Shown piece by piece: positions 11,061 through 22,508 of a stretch of DNA of 64,000 nt. Position 1 is the stretch's first letter; every line of letters begins with the position of its first letter. The notes below the pieces were generated by a model, which was not told the origin of the DNA, did no database searches, and saw nothing but the letters and a program-made list of their open reading frames with translations. The DNA lies in assembly GCA_039654915.1 (NCBI GenBank), contig CM077597.1, forward strand, positions 41,576,001-41,640,000, read 5' to 3'. This DNA comes from Aquilaria yunnanensis (taxonomy: Eukaryota > Streptophyta > Magnoliopsida > Malvales > Thymelaeaceae). Both the position numbers and the translations under genes were made by a program.

Positions 11061-11232
11061 TTCTTGATGTTTCTTATTGTAATTGTATTGTTTGAAAGAT
11101 TATGGCTTTAGTTAATCATGATCTCTTTGTGTTTTTTTTACCTAGACGATCTCTCCACTTATGACTCCAAATGATGATTTTTTAAATTTTAATGGCTTAA
11201 TTCTACCATATTGAATTTGAGAGACTAATTTA

Positions 11233-12358
11233 CACTACCATAAAAATGACATTAAGCGATGAGAAAATTAGTGATGGCTAAAAACAGTCGCTAATTAATA
11301 ACAGCAAACCGTCACTAAAAGTCCAATGAAAGTTTAGCGACGGCTTGCCTTCTCTAATTTAGCGACGGTTAGCAGTCACTAAATTTAGCAATGACTTGCA
11401 CTTGTTAACTTAGTGATGGTTAGTCATTGCAATTGTTCTAGCATGATTTATTGAATAATTAGCCATTTTTTCCTCAATGGCGTAATAAATAAAAGCTTTA
11501 AAAAAGTCAAAGAAGTTTAGACTAATAAACACTACAGTTGACTAACCACCCAATTTAGCCAATCTTAGGATGATAAATGTCAGGAAGTAGGTTTTTAGTT
11601 TTATGTTTAATAATAGGTTAAAGAGAAAAAACAGCCGAGGAAATGGTGCAAGGTGGACTTTGATCAAAGATTAATTCAAATTAATAAAATAAGACTCTTT
11701 AATATCAGACAAAAGAAGAACTTTGGACATTAGAAGTTAGGACTGAAAATGTCCATTAAGTTAGCCAAACTTCATTGATTCCGAGTTTGACTTGAATTGC
11801 TTATGTTTTTGGAAAACTTTTGGATCTTGGCTTTGAGACCAATATGACGATTTCTGCTACATAAACTTGATCCTTCTAACTCTTATCATACTTTTTTACT
11901 TTTCTGCACTTACTCCAAAGCTTTGATCTTAGTTTATGCCATTATTTCACTTTTTGATTACAATGTTTTTCTATTATGGTTAAGGATTATAGAATGTCTT
12001 TGGTGTCTACTAAAGTGGGGAGCCTACTAAAAGCAAGTTGTGGCAATGCTACGGAGCTGATCCTTGGAATTTTTTCTTTACCTAATCAAAGAATAGATTT
12101 AGTCAAATATTCCCCCTTAAGATCTATACTTTCAAACATGCTTTTAGTTATTGGGACCTCTCTTGTGGTAGAATTGTCAATTTACTAAGAAGAAACAAAA
12201 TATGTATATTGATCTTTCCAATAATGTATGACTTAATCGTTAAAGAACATTGTTGATGAATTTCATTGGTGTAGATATATATAATCTGTCTCCATTTATA
12301 ATTGTCTAATTGTAGAAACACAATAATATAGTAATGTATGTAGGACTAAGGAAAAGAA

Positions 12359-12415
<57 letters not shown>

Positions 12416-12786
12416 CGATGGCTATAAGTCACAAAAAATGATTATTGACTAGTGAAGGCGTACCATCACTAAATTAGCGAAAGCTAGTCATCGCAAAGTT
12501 TTTGTGACTTATAGCCATTGTTAATCTAGTAATGGTAAGACGTCACTAATATTACAACGTTAGCGGCAGCTAGCTTTCACTAACTTAGCAAAGGTTAGCC
12601 GTCGCTAATTTACCGGCAACAAATCAATGCTGAAAAATTAGTTACTGTTGCCTTTGTGAAGGCTGACTATCGCTAATTAGCGACAATAGCCATCGCTAAG
12701 TTATTAGCGGCGAGTCGTGGTAGCCGTTGCTACAAACAATTTAGCAACGGCTAATGTCCATCGCTAAAACCCCTTTTCTAGTAGTG
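11233..12786. mobile_element. Non-autonomous CACTA (En/Spm-type) element, 1554 bp
   Basis: The left end reads CACTACCATAAAAATG and the right end reads CTTTTCTAGTAGTG, an imperfect inverted pair with CACTA termini. The 3-bp TTA lies on both sides (11230-11232 and 12787-12789), as expected for this superfamily. Both ends carry many short subterminal repeats of the form TTAGCGACGGCT in both orientations (about 11257-11430 and 12415-12775). The middle holds no recognisable transposase; a 70-residue open frame at 11976-12188 has no family features I know. Confidence 0.9.
12362..12412. repeat. (AT)n microsatellite, ~50 bp
   Basis: An uninterrupted AT dinucleotide run inside the CACTA element, at the inner edge of its right subterminal repeat block. 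Confidence 0.95.
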
Positions 12787-12789
12787 TTA

Positions 12790-13150
12790 TCCTAATCAAC
12801 TAATGCCTAACTGTGCATTTAAGGTGTGGTATTATACTTTTATGTAAGACTTAAATTTTCAAGACAATTGTTTTATTTCTCACTTATAAGTTATTACTGA
12901 TCTAACAAATTTGGATAATGCTTTAGAAAAAAAGTTCTCTCGTAAACAAATTGTGTATGTAGATGTGATTCTTTAATCACTCATGAATTCAAAAAGAATG
13001 AAGAACTAAAAAGTGATTTTTGATTAAATCTTATGAGTTAAAAATTAAGGAAAATAGTTTATGAGGAAAAAAAAAGAAAAGGAGAAAAGGTAAAAAATGA
13101 GAAGAAGAATAATAAGAAAACGAAGGGGCTAGCAGGAAGGAAGAAAAACG
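12790..13150. other. Gene-free stretch with a purine-rich tract
   Basis: Between the CACTA element and the duplicated upstream block there is AT-rich DNA and, at about 13055-13150, a purine-rich (G/A) tract. No gene or repeat unit was recognised. Confidence 0.6.
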
Positions 13151-15504
13151 GTAAAGAGAAATATTGTATTTCAATTATAGTTTAAACCTTCTATAAAAAT
13201 GAAGGTATTTTTTACAAAAATTGGATTGAAATGATATATATTAATTTTAAAAATAAAAATTAGGAAAATGATATCATTAATGCACTCTAAACAAGTATCT
13301 TAATGATACCCGTTAATATAGATGTAAATTCTATGTCACTAGAAAATAACATAAAAGAATTTGACACTATGTATCAAATAATTAAAACAAATCCAAAACT
13401 CGGATAATTATTAAAATTGTTGTACATTGGAAAAAGAATCTCTATTTCACGATAAATTTTTTTTTCTTTTGCATTGAATCAATATATAATATTTACAATC
13501 ACCTGAAAACTTTATATTCCAAACATATCAAATTTTCTAAAACAACTCCTTTTTTCATTATATGGCATTTGTTCATTTTTCTACTACACATACAAAGACA
13601 TAAAAAGAGCCGTTGATGTCTTTAAAAAAAACAAAGAAAGAGGAAGAATCTTTCGTCTTAACTTTCTATTTGTCCTTCACCGTTTGATTTAATTCAGACA
13701 TTTACATAAACTTTTTAAGGCTTATTACATTCTTTCCCAATAACTATTTCACTTTTATCTCTCAACTTTGAACTTACTCATTCTTTGTACTATTTTCAAC
13801 GTTAGTAGGGAAATGATTTTTTCGCATTTAAACGAGAAAAAATAAATTTTAAATTATCTTTCAATTGAAAAACCATTACTAGCATTTTGCCTTTGTGGAA
13901 AGAATTTTTTACCGAGTACATTCAAGGATGGTGACACATTGAATTGAGCAGGGGCAATTGCCATCACGCAATTAGGAAAACTACATAAATTAATTTTATA
14001 TAATTTCTTAATAATTGAGCATTTTAATCACATAATTTTTTAAAATATGTAACTATTTGCTCACACTATTTTTAATAAATAATTCTTGCCCCCACTCAGC
14101 CTGGATTTAACACCTACCATCACCTTGCTCTAAAATAAAACGTAAACAAATATCAGATGTATCCTGACGTTTTTCAAGTTCCTAGAAGCAGATAAAAAAT
14201 ACTCCTAATTCCTTACCTTATAAAGATGTTTTTGAGTGTTAAATATACAAAAGCAAAGTGACGTTAAGCTTAAGCATGTCTTTCTGGAAAAAAAAAAATA
14301 CTACCAAAATGGTATTACGTATTTCCATTAACCTGTAAAAATTACTTTTAAGAAGCTGATATATTTTGCTTTCATAATAATCCTCAACATTTTAACAATT
14401 TTTAGGAAGTTTGATGTTATGTTTTTATTCCTTATAAAAGTTGTCAAACAAGTCAATATTTGATCTTACAATATCATTTAACAACTTTCAATGAGTTGAT
14501 GTTATATAAGTAACTTAATTTATGTCTATTACCAATATTAATAACTTATTTTATTTAAATTAACCAAAAAATTTTGGATACCAAAATAAATTTAAAAGCG
14601 TCAATGAAGATATCATAGTGGGAAATAAAAATTGTTATATAAGGTGGGAAAAATGACATAACTATTATTTGGAATGCACATAACATTACTAATTGATATG
14701 AAATTCTAAAATTTTGAAATACTAAATCCATTGTATTGACATCTTACAATATTGTGTAGGTATTTCGTTATCATGATTTTAAATGTGAAAATCATAGTAG
14801 AAGTCTGAGATTTTGATCAAATATTCATTTAATTCCTTAAGTTCACTAAACATAATTCAACATCCTGTGTTTTTCTAAAATAGAGTGTCATATAATTTTT
14901 GTGTGATCATTTAATTAGTCTAATATAAACTAATTTTGATAGATTTTTATTGAATAATTTATGTTTAAAAGTACCATTCATGGGACAGGCATAAAACTAG
15001 TCAAAGTATATATACTAGGTTTCAGTAGCAATTTGAATATACTATGAAAATTTGTAGATCCAACACTAATAGAAGTTATGAAATAAATTATGTAATCTAT
15101 ATTTTTCTTTTTTAACCTTTTTTTGCTTTGGAAATTGTATTAACTACTTTTATTAATGGACTTATTGCCCTATTATTTATCTACTTAGCAATGTAATATT
15201 AAGTTATTTTATTTTTTATTTAAATTTTGTTTTTGGCAAAATTATCCTATCCAATTCACAATGGGGGTTCAGGCATTAAGGGGAACAATCTCAACTCTAA
15301 TCCAAAGTTTCCCAAAATTAGTGAAATACATGTGGCATGTTACTTTTATAGCCCCCGGATTCATAAGTAGATCCCTTGAGTCAATCTCATTGGGCCCCAC
15401 ACTGTGGCCTACATGAAATCCTAGTCGTAAGTTCATAGTACTCGCTGATCCAGGCCAGCAGAAATTTTAACTCAGTCCAAATCAATCGTGATTAAATGAG
15501 ATTT
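13151..15504 (+). repeat. Upstream tandem duplication, copy 1 (~2.35 kb)
   Basis: This block is collinear over its whole length with 15505-18316. It starts GTAAAGAGAAATATTG and ends with a diverged copy of the INT4 proximal upstream sequence, including a shared CATTGGGCCCCACACT. The junction between copies is direct, GAGATTTGTAAAG, with GTAAAG marking the start of each unit. It has no TATA box or first exon, so the copied promoter is incomplete. Substitutions and small indels are scattered throughout, so the duplication is old. Confidence 0.85.
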
Positions 15505-18316
15505 GTAAAGAAAAATATTGTATTTCAATTATAATCTAAATATTCTATAAAAATATAGGTATTTTTTTACAAAAATTAGTTTGGAATGATATATACTAAT
15601 TTTAAAAAGGAAAATTAGGAAAATAATATTATTAATGCACTCTAAACAAATATCTTAACAACACCCATTAATGTAGATTTAAACTCTATGGCACTATAAA
15701 ATAACATAAAAGAAATTGACACCATGTATCAAATAATTAGTACGAGTCCAAAAATTGGATAATTGTTACAATTGTTGGACATTGGAATAAAAATCTCTAT
15801 TTCATGATAAAATTTTTATTTTTTTTCTTTTCCATGGAATCAATCTATAATATTTACAATCACCAAACAACTTTATATTTAAAACATATCAAATTTCTAA
15901 AGCAACTCCTTATTTCCTAATATAATATTTTATCATTTTTCCACACATAGGCATAAAAAGAGCTTTTGATGCCTTTCAAAAAAAAAAAAAAACAAAGAAA
16001 GAGAAAGAACCTTTAATTTGTGTTAACTTTTTATTTGTCCTACACCACTTAATTTAGTTCAGAAATTTTTATCAACTTTTAAGGTTTATTACATTCTTTC
16101 TCAATTATTATTTTGCTTTTTTCTCTCAACTTTGAACTTACTCATTCTTTCTACTATTTCCAACATTAGCAGTGAAATGATTTTTTGCATTTAGAGGGAA
16201 GAAAATATAAATTTTAAATTGTCCTTTGATTGAAAAACCATTACTGGAATTTTGACTTTATAGAAAAAAAATTTTACTGGATATATTCAGGGGTGGTGCC
16301 ACCTAGAGTAGACAATTGCCACCACTAAATTCTAGGAAAACTACATATATTAAACATAATTTTATAATAATTGAACATTTTAATCACATAATTCTTTAAA
16401 ATGTGTAACTATTTGCCTCAATAATTTTTAATATATAATTCTTGTCCCGGCTCGAGAATTTTTCTAGCTACTCCCTTGGATACATTAAACTATGAGTTTA
16501 AAATTGATGTCAGAAACTATAAACTGAGTAAAGTAAAAAGTCTAAGTTTTCAAGATTCAAAGATTGAGATAAAAGTGCCAACATAAATGAAATTGGGAAG
16601 TAAATTTTATTTGATCCAATCTCTTATTAGAGAATTTGGTCTTGCTGGAGAAAAAGGTTGTCCCACCCGCAAAGTTCCTCTAGCAAGACGTTGCCTTAGC
16701 CTGGGACCGGATTTACCACTTACCATCAACTTACTCTAAAATAAATCATAAAAACATGTCAGATGTAGCCTGACGTCTTTTAAAATTAAATTCCTGGAAA
16801 CAGATATTTCTCCCTATATCCTTCAGAAATACTTTTAAAAACCCTTACCTTATAAAGACTTTGAGTGTTAGAAAAACAAAAGAAAAGTGAGGTTGGGCTT
16901 AAGCATGTCTTTTCGATTTCTGGAAAAATACTACTGAAACGGTATTACGTATTTCCATTAGCCTATAAAAATTACTTTTAAGAACTTGATATATTTTTCT
17001 TTAATAATAACCCTCAACATTTTAACAATTTTTAGTAAGTTTGATGTTATGTTTTTATTCCTTGTAAAAGTTGTCGAACAAGTCAACATTTGATCTTACA
17101 AGACACAATATCCTTTAACAAGTTTCAGCGAGTTGATGTTATACAAATAACTCAAATTATATTTATTACCAATATTAACAACTTATTTTGTTTATTTTAA
17201 TTAAATTAACTAAAAAATGTTGGATACCAAAATAAATTTAAAAGCAGCAATGAAGAATTTTTTTTAGCCATAAGAACTATTTCTCAACTAATCTTAGTTT
17301 AAGAAAACAGTAGTTATTAAATAGTTTTATTGGTTTTTTTATAAAAGAATTTCATTTCAATTAAGATTGAGCCAAACTACATCTTACAAACCAATTATAT
17401 ATATTTATTAGTATTAAGATATATCATTATAATTGAAAATAAAAATTGTCATATAAGGTGGGAAAAAGAAGACATAACTATTATTTGGATTACACATAAC
17501 ATTACTAATTGATATGAAATTCTAAAATTTTGAAACACAAGTCATTGTATTGACATGTGGCAATATTTTCTAGGTATTTCGTTATCATGATTTTAAAACT
17601 GAAAATCATACTAAAAGCTCTAGATTTTGATCAAATATTCATTTAATTCTTAAGTTCACTAAACATAATTCAAAATCCTATGTTTTACTGAAATATAGTG
17701 CCATATAATTTTTGTGCGATCAATTAATTAATCTAATTTAATATTTTTTTAATATTTTTTTATTTAGTAATTTATATTTAAAAGTACCTTCCATGGGACG
17801 GGTATGAAACTAGCTAAAGTATATACTAGGTTTCACTAGCAATTTGAATATAGTATGAAAATTTGTAGATCTGATACTAATAGGAGTTATGAAATAAATT
17901 ATGTAATCTATATTTTCCTTTTGTCCCTCCCTTTTTTTGCTTTAGAAATTGTATTTACTTTTATTAATGGACTTATTGTCTTCTTATTCATCCACTTATG
18001 CAACGTAATATTAATTTATTTTATTTTTTATATTTCAATTTTATTTTCGGCAAAGTTATCCTATCTAACTCACATTAGGAAGTTGAGGCATAAAGGGAAA
18101 CAATCTCAGCTCTGATCCAAACTCTTCCCAAAATCAGTGAAGAACATGTGGCACGTCACTTTCATCTCCCTCTGCCCCAGAAGTAGGTCCCCGAGTCAAT
18201 TCCATTGGGCCCCACACTACTCCCAAAATGAAATCCTAGCCGTGAGATAAAGCAATTCGCTAATCCAGGTCAGAGATTCTGACCCAATCTAAATTAATCC
18301 CGATTAAACGAGATTC
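15505..18316 (+). repeat. Upstream tandem duplication, copy 2 (~2.8 kb), adjoining INT4
   Basis: Copy 2 leads straight into the INT4 promoter. Relative to copy 1 it has two extra segments: about 16450-16690 (roughly 240 bp, with TCTTGCTGGAG and CCTCTAGCAAGACG) and about 17254-17440 (roughly 180 bp, A/T rich). Neither shows clear terminal repeats. The open frame at 17855-18115 lies inside this repeat. Its copy-1 counterpart at about 15045-15290 carries the related peptide start MKICRS, but the two differ by indels, so I do not call a gene. Confidence 0.85.
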
Positions 18317-18390
18317 GCAAGCATTATCCACTTCGTGGTTTTTTTTTTTCCCGAAAGAATCCACACTTCGTACTTGCTTTTCTGACTTCC

Positions 18391-18397
18391 CTATATA
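18391..18397 (+). promoter_or_regulatory. TATA box of the INT4 gene
   Basis: CTATATAACT lies about 630 bp upstream of the start codon and about 30 bp upstream of a pyrimidine-rich leader (TTCCACTAATCTCTC), a normal plant core-promoter layout. Transcription would begin near 18420. Confidence 0.6.
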
Positions 18398-18536
18398 ACT
18401 ACGCGGATTTGCTTAATTATATTCCTAATCTCCTGCTTCCACTAATCTCTCTTTAAGTACACTACTTCTTCCGGGCGTCCCCTGTCCATTGCATTGCAAG
18501 GCGAGAGAGCTTGGCAAGAAATCTGGAACTTGCATG

Positions 18537-18948
18537 GTAGATCTCGTTGTGCGCGTCTCTTGTTTTCCAGTAAGGTTCAGACTCAGCAGCGATTTCCTCA
18601 GTTCTGGAGTCGAGAATAGGGTGGCTTTTTTTTTTTCTGTTAAGCTTTGATTGCTTTTGCTGTCTCTGTTATGTTATGAGTCTGGGGAAGAATTTAATTT
18701 GTTTTCTGGGTTAGATTCAAATTTGCTGACTTGGGTCCTTTTTTTCGTGCTTGCTTTTGGATTATTGGTCTCAGAGATGTTTCAATGTCCTTGAAGCCGT
18801 TATGGTTTCATCTCCCAAAGGCCATGAAGCGTGTTTTGTCGTATCTTCTCTGAAACAGTCAAAAACTTTTTCTGATAAACTTTTGCTCATGTATAGCAAT
18901 CAAAAACTTTTTCTTTTATTAATGTGGTTTGATTTTTTTTGTCCGCAG
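18537..18948 (+). other. Probable intron in the INT4 5' leader
   Basis: A possible donor (TGCATG|GTAG at 18536/18537) and a good acceptor (TTTGTCCGCAG ending at 18948) bracket a T-rich segment of about 410 bp between the presumed transcription start and the start codon. Leader introns are common in plant transporter genes. This is inferred; no transcript data are available. Confidence 0.5.
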
Positions 18949-19018
18949 GGCAATCGCCTCTGTGAAATTTGGCACCATTAAGATTTGAAGACACTTTGGC
19001 TGAAATTAATAGAGAAAG

Positions 19019-21311
19019 ATGGTGGAAGGAGGCATCGTAAAGGCAGACAAAACAGAATTTACAGAGTGCTGGAAGACATCATGGAGGACTCCTTACATTA
19101 TGAGGCTTGCCTTATCGGCTGGTATTGGAGGCCTACTCTTTGGTTATGATACAGGTAAACCACGTAATTTGAATTTCAAGATTATAGGTTGTTACTGTTC
19201 TTAGTACACCCCCATTAGATCAGAAGTTGGCGTTATGTTGTCTGTGTAGATTTTTTATTGGTCATTGACCGATCTCTTGCTCTAATGCAGGAGTGATTTC
19301 GGGTGCTTTGCTTTACATTAGGGATGATTTTCCTGCTGTATACAGTAAAATATGGCTACAGGTTAGTTACCTCCAACATTCTTCTTTTTTGAGGGCTTTA
19401 TTGTTTAAGTTTTTTAGGGCATGACATGGAAGAATGAATTTTTGTAGTGATAATATAGTCTACTCATTCTTGTGCAGGAAACCATCGTGAGTATGGCCGT
19501 TGCCGGTGCAATTATTGGTGCTGCGCTTGGTGGATGGATGAATGACTTCCTTGGGAGGAAGAAATCAATTTTAGTTGCTGATGCTCTATTTGCAATTGGT
19601 GCCATTGTCATGGCATTGGCTCCAGCACCGTGGGTTATAATCGTAGGAAGAATTTTGGTTGGTTTGGGTGTAGGAATGGCATCTATGACCTCACCTCTTT
19701 ATATATCAGAAGCTTCCCCAGCTAGAATTAGAGGTGCTCTGGTTAGCACCAACGGTCTGCTAATTACAGGGGGGCAGTTCCTGTCCTACTGCATCAATCT
19801 TGCTTTTACTAAGGTTTGTGCTACAAATAGAACAATGTGAATCTTGAGCATGGTTTAACTTTAAGATTGTATCACAGACCCAATATACTTGGAGATGGAT
19901 GCTTGGAGTAGCGGCAATCCCTGCTATAGTTCAGTTCATATTGATGTGGTTCCTTCCAGAGTCCCCCAGATGGCTTTACAGAAAGGCAAGCCTTTCCGAT
20001 GACTTCCTTCACTTCCTATCCATAATTGTTCTATTCATCTGGTTTTTAGAATGCTTTCCTGATTGTGATTCTCTTGGTGCTTGGTGTGAAATTGCAATTT
20101 TTCGCTAGTGCAGGATAAAAAAGCCGAGGCTGAGGTGATTTTGCAGAAAATTTACCCACCCGCAGAAGTACAAAGTGAGTTGGGTGCACTTCAAGAATCT
20201 GTTGAAGCCGAAAAGGCTGAAGAGGAAATGATTGGCAAGACAATGGGTGATAAACTGAAGGGTGCTTTCAGCAATAAAGTTGTCCGCAGAGGTCTGTATG
20301 CCGGCATCACTGTTCAAGTGGCTCAACAGTTTTCTGGTATCAACACTGTCATGTACTACAGTCCAACAATTGTGCAATTTGCTGGATTTGCTTCGAAGAA
20401 GACGGCCTTGGCCCTTTCGCTGATCACATCTGGCCTAAATGCTGTGGGCTCAATCATCAGCATGTCCTTTGTTGACAGATATGGCCGGAGAAGGCTGATG
20501 ATTGTTTCGATGATCGGGATAATCTCGTGCCTCGTGGTGCTATCCATATTGTTCTTCGAAGCTGCCGCTCATGCTCCTAAAATTGACTTCAGAGAGTCTA
20601 CTCACTTTTCCTCAAATGCTACTTGCCCAGCTTATGCTTCAGCTGTTAATCCATCATCATGGAACTGCATGAAGTGTTTGAGTGCCGGTTGTGGCTTCTG
20701 TGCTAGTGGTGGAAACCAAGTGAGTTTATCAACCACAATCTTTTTAGTGCATCATTTGATCATTTTCGTTTTCTTTTAGCTGACCAAACATATTGTTTTA
20801 CTTTGATCAGTATGCTCCCGGAGCATGTTTGGCATTGACAGATGAACTGAGGAAGTCATGCAGGTCAGAGCATCGTACTTGGTTCAGGGACGGTTGCCCG
20901 AGCAAGTTCGGGTTCTTTGCTGTCATCCTCCTAGGGCTGTACATCATCGCCTACTCACCAGGAATGGGAACTGTCCCCTGGATTGTGAATTCAGAGATCT
21001 ACCCACTGAGGTACAGAGGAGTTGGGGGAGGAATAGCTGCAGTTTCCAACTGGGTGGCAAACCTCATTGTTAGCGAGTCGTTCTTGAGCCTTACCAAAGC
21101 CCTCGGCTCTTCGGGTACGTTCCTTCTGTTTGCTGGAGTTTGCCTTGTCGGACTTGGCTTCATCTATTGGCTTGTACCAGAGACCAAAGGCATGCAATTC
21201 GAAGAGGTGGAGAAGATGCTTGAAACTGGATATAAGCCAAAACTTTTCAGGAAGAAATCCGTGGAGCTCAACAAGCTCTCTAAGCCTAATAACCCCTCCC
21301 TAGCTACGTAA
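19019..21311 (+). CDS. INT4: myo-Inositol/H+ symporter, INT4 type (six coding exons)
   Basis: A 585-aa member of the sugar-porter branch of the major facilitator superfamily. INT4 of Arabidopsis imports myo-inositol with protons at the plasma membrane and is 582 aa. Exons: 19019-19154, 19291-19361, 19478-19813, 19878-19985, 20114-20719, 20811-21311, joined in frame (1758 nt with the TAG-TAA-free frame ending in TAA). The N terminus [18 protein letters not shown] is the INT4 signature. [10 protein letters not shown] is at residues 37-46, [10 protein letters not shown] at 208-217, DRYGRRR near 338 and PETKG near 542. Residues about 375-460 form the cysteine-rich PSI-like outer loop that separates INT2/INT4 types from the tonoplast INT1. 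Twelve hydrophobic segments are expected. Intron 4 uses a GC donor. Assignment to INT4 rests on remembered family sequences and is firm at subfamily level. Confidence 0.95.
19986..20113 (+). other. GC-AG intron (intron 4 of INT4)
   Basis: The donor reads AAAG|GCAAGC and the acceptor GTGCAG|GATAAA. Splicing here joins WLYRK to DKKAEAEV in frame, as in other INT proteins. Using any nearby GT would add residues or break the frame. GC donors occur in about one percent of plant introns and usually have a strong surrounding consensus, as here. Confidence 0.85.
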
Positions 21312-22508
21312 ACACAATATGTCCACAAGACCATAGCTTTTTTTTTTTTGGTTCTCTTGTCTGCCAGGCCACTTGGTTTTATTCTGTGCAAGAACGGCCA
21401 GGCTATAGTTTTTATTCTTATTGAATAAGTAGATAGTTCTTTTTTTTTCTCTACCTTTTACCTTTTTTTACCAAACATGTGGCCATATAATCTTCTTTAA
21501 TCACTAATTTAAAACTACGTAATTTTCTTCAAATAAACTTCTAAGCCATTACGATTTTCAATTGCGAGAACCAGCATAAGATTATCAAATGGTTCATTTA
21601 AATAGATAGTTACATGGCATAGGACAAAACATACCTGCTGTATGCCAGCTAATGAAAGAGCAATGCTGCAGAATAATAAAAGGGACAAACAAAAGGTGCT
21701 GGTTGGCACACAGCAGATAGGCTACTTCACATCAAATATTAGCAAATCGAGGGCCCTACTTTGCCATATTAAGAATCCACCCAAGATCCCTTCTTAAACA
21801 CCCATATTCTTATGTCCCCAAAATAATGAAAGTTTCTATCTGGCTCATGCAAATGCAATGCAAATTCAGATCTTGAGGAAAAGAAGAGAAACCAAAACTG
21901 AACACTGAAATCACTCATCTTTTACATGTACCTAAAGGACCATCTGAAAATCTGATGCTTGAAGTATTTCTCTTGGTTCAGCACATCCTGGACTCTTCTT
22001 CTTGTGTTCAAGTTCGTTCTTTTGTTAAGCTTTTCGATGAGTAATGCATTGGTATCAAAAGTACTGTTAATACAGAAATAGTTCACCAAACCATGAATGT
22101 CATGATCATTTAGATCATGTAAATCTTGTATATAAGTATCAAATGCAAGTCAATTTGTAAAACACCAAACACACAACGAGTCATCAAAGATTCTGCAACT
22201 AAACTGGGTTACTCGAACAAACATGCGGAAAATAACCCAAATTGTGATCAACCCGACACCCAGAAGCCAAACAAGCAATCATCCATCCCCTGGAGAAAAC
22301 AAAAATTCAATACGGGGGAAGAAAACCCCAAACCCTAGTGGCAACAAGTTTTGATAAGTCAGTCTATCTCACACTAATTTCATTTTTTTACTTCTACAGT
22401 TCCTCTCGATGTTTTCTCCCGCCAACCACACCATGAAACCAACCACTCCTTATATACACCAACCACAGACCTAGTATAGTTTTATCTGAGTCATTAGACT
22501 AATCTTCC
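21312..22508. other. Convergent intergenic region with two 3' UTRs
   Basis: The stretch between the INT4 stop and the ARM-gene stop. It has T-rich sequence and an AATAAG-like motif near 21424 that could end the INT4 transcript. From about 22000 downward the minus strand probably holds the ARM-gene 3' UTR. No gene of its own; the small open frames here lack any family features. Confidence 0.6.

Noticed and set aside
18751..18981. 76-codon open frame upstream of INT4
   Set aside because: It lies mostly in the presumed leader intron and shows no family features.
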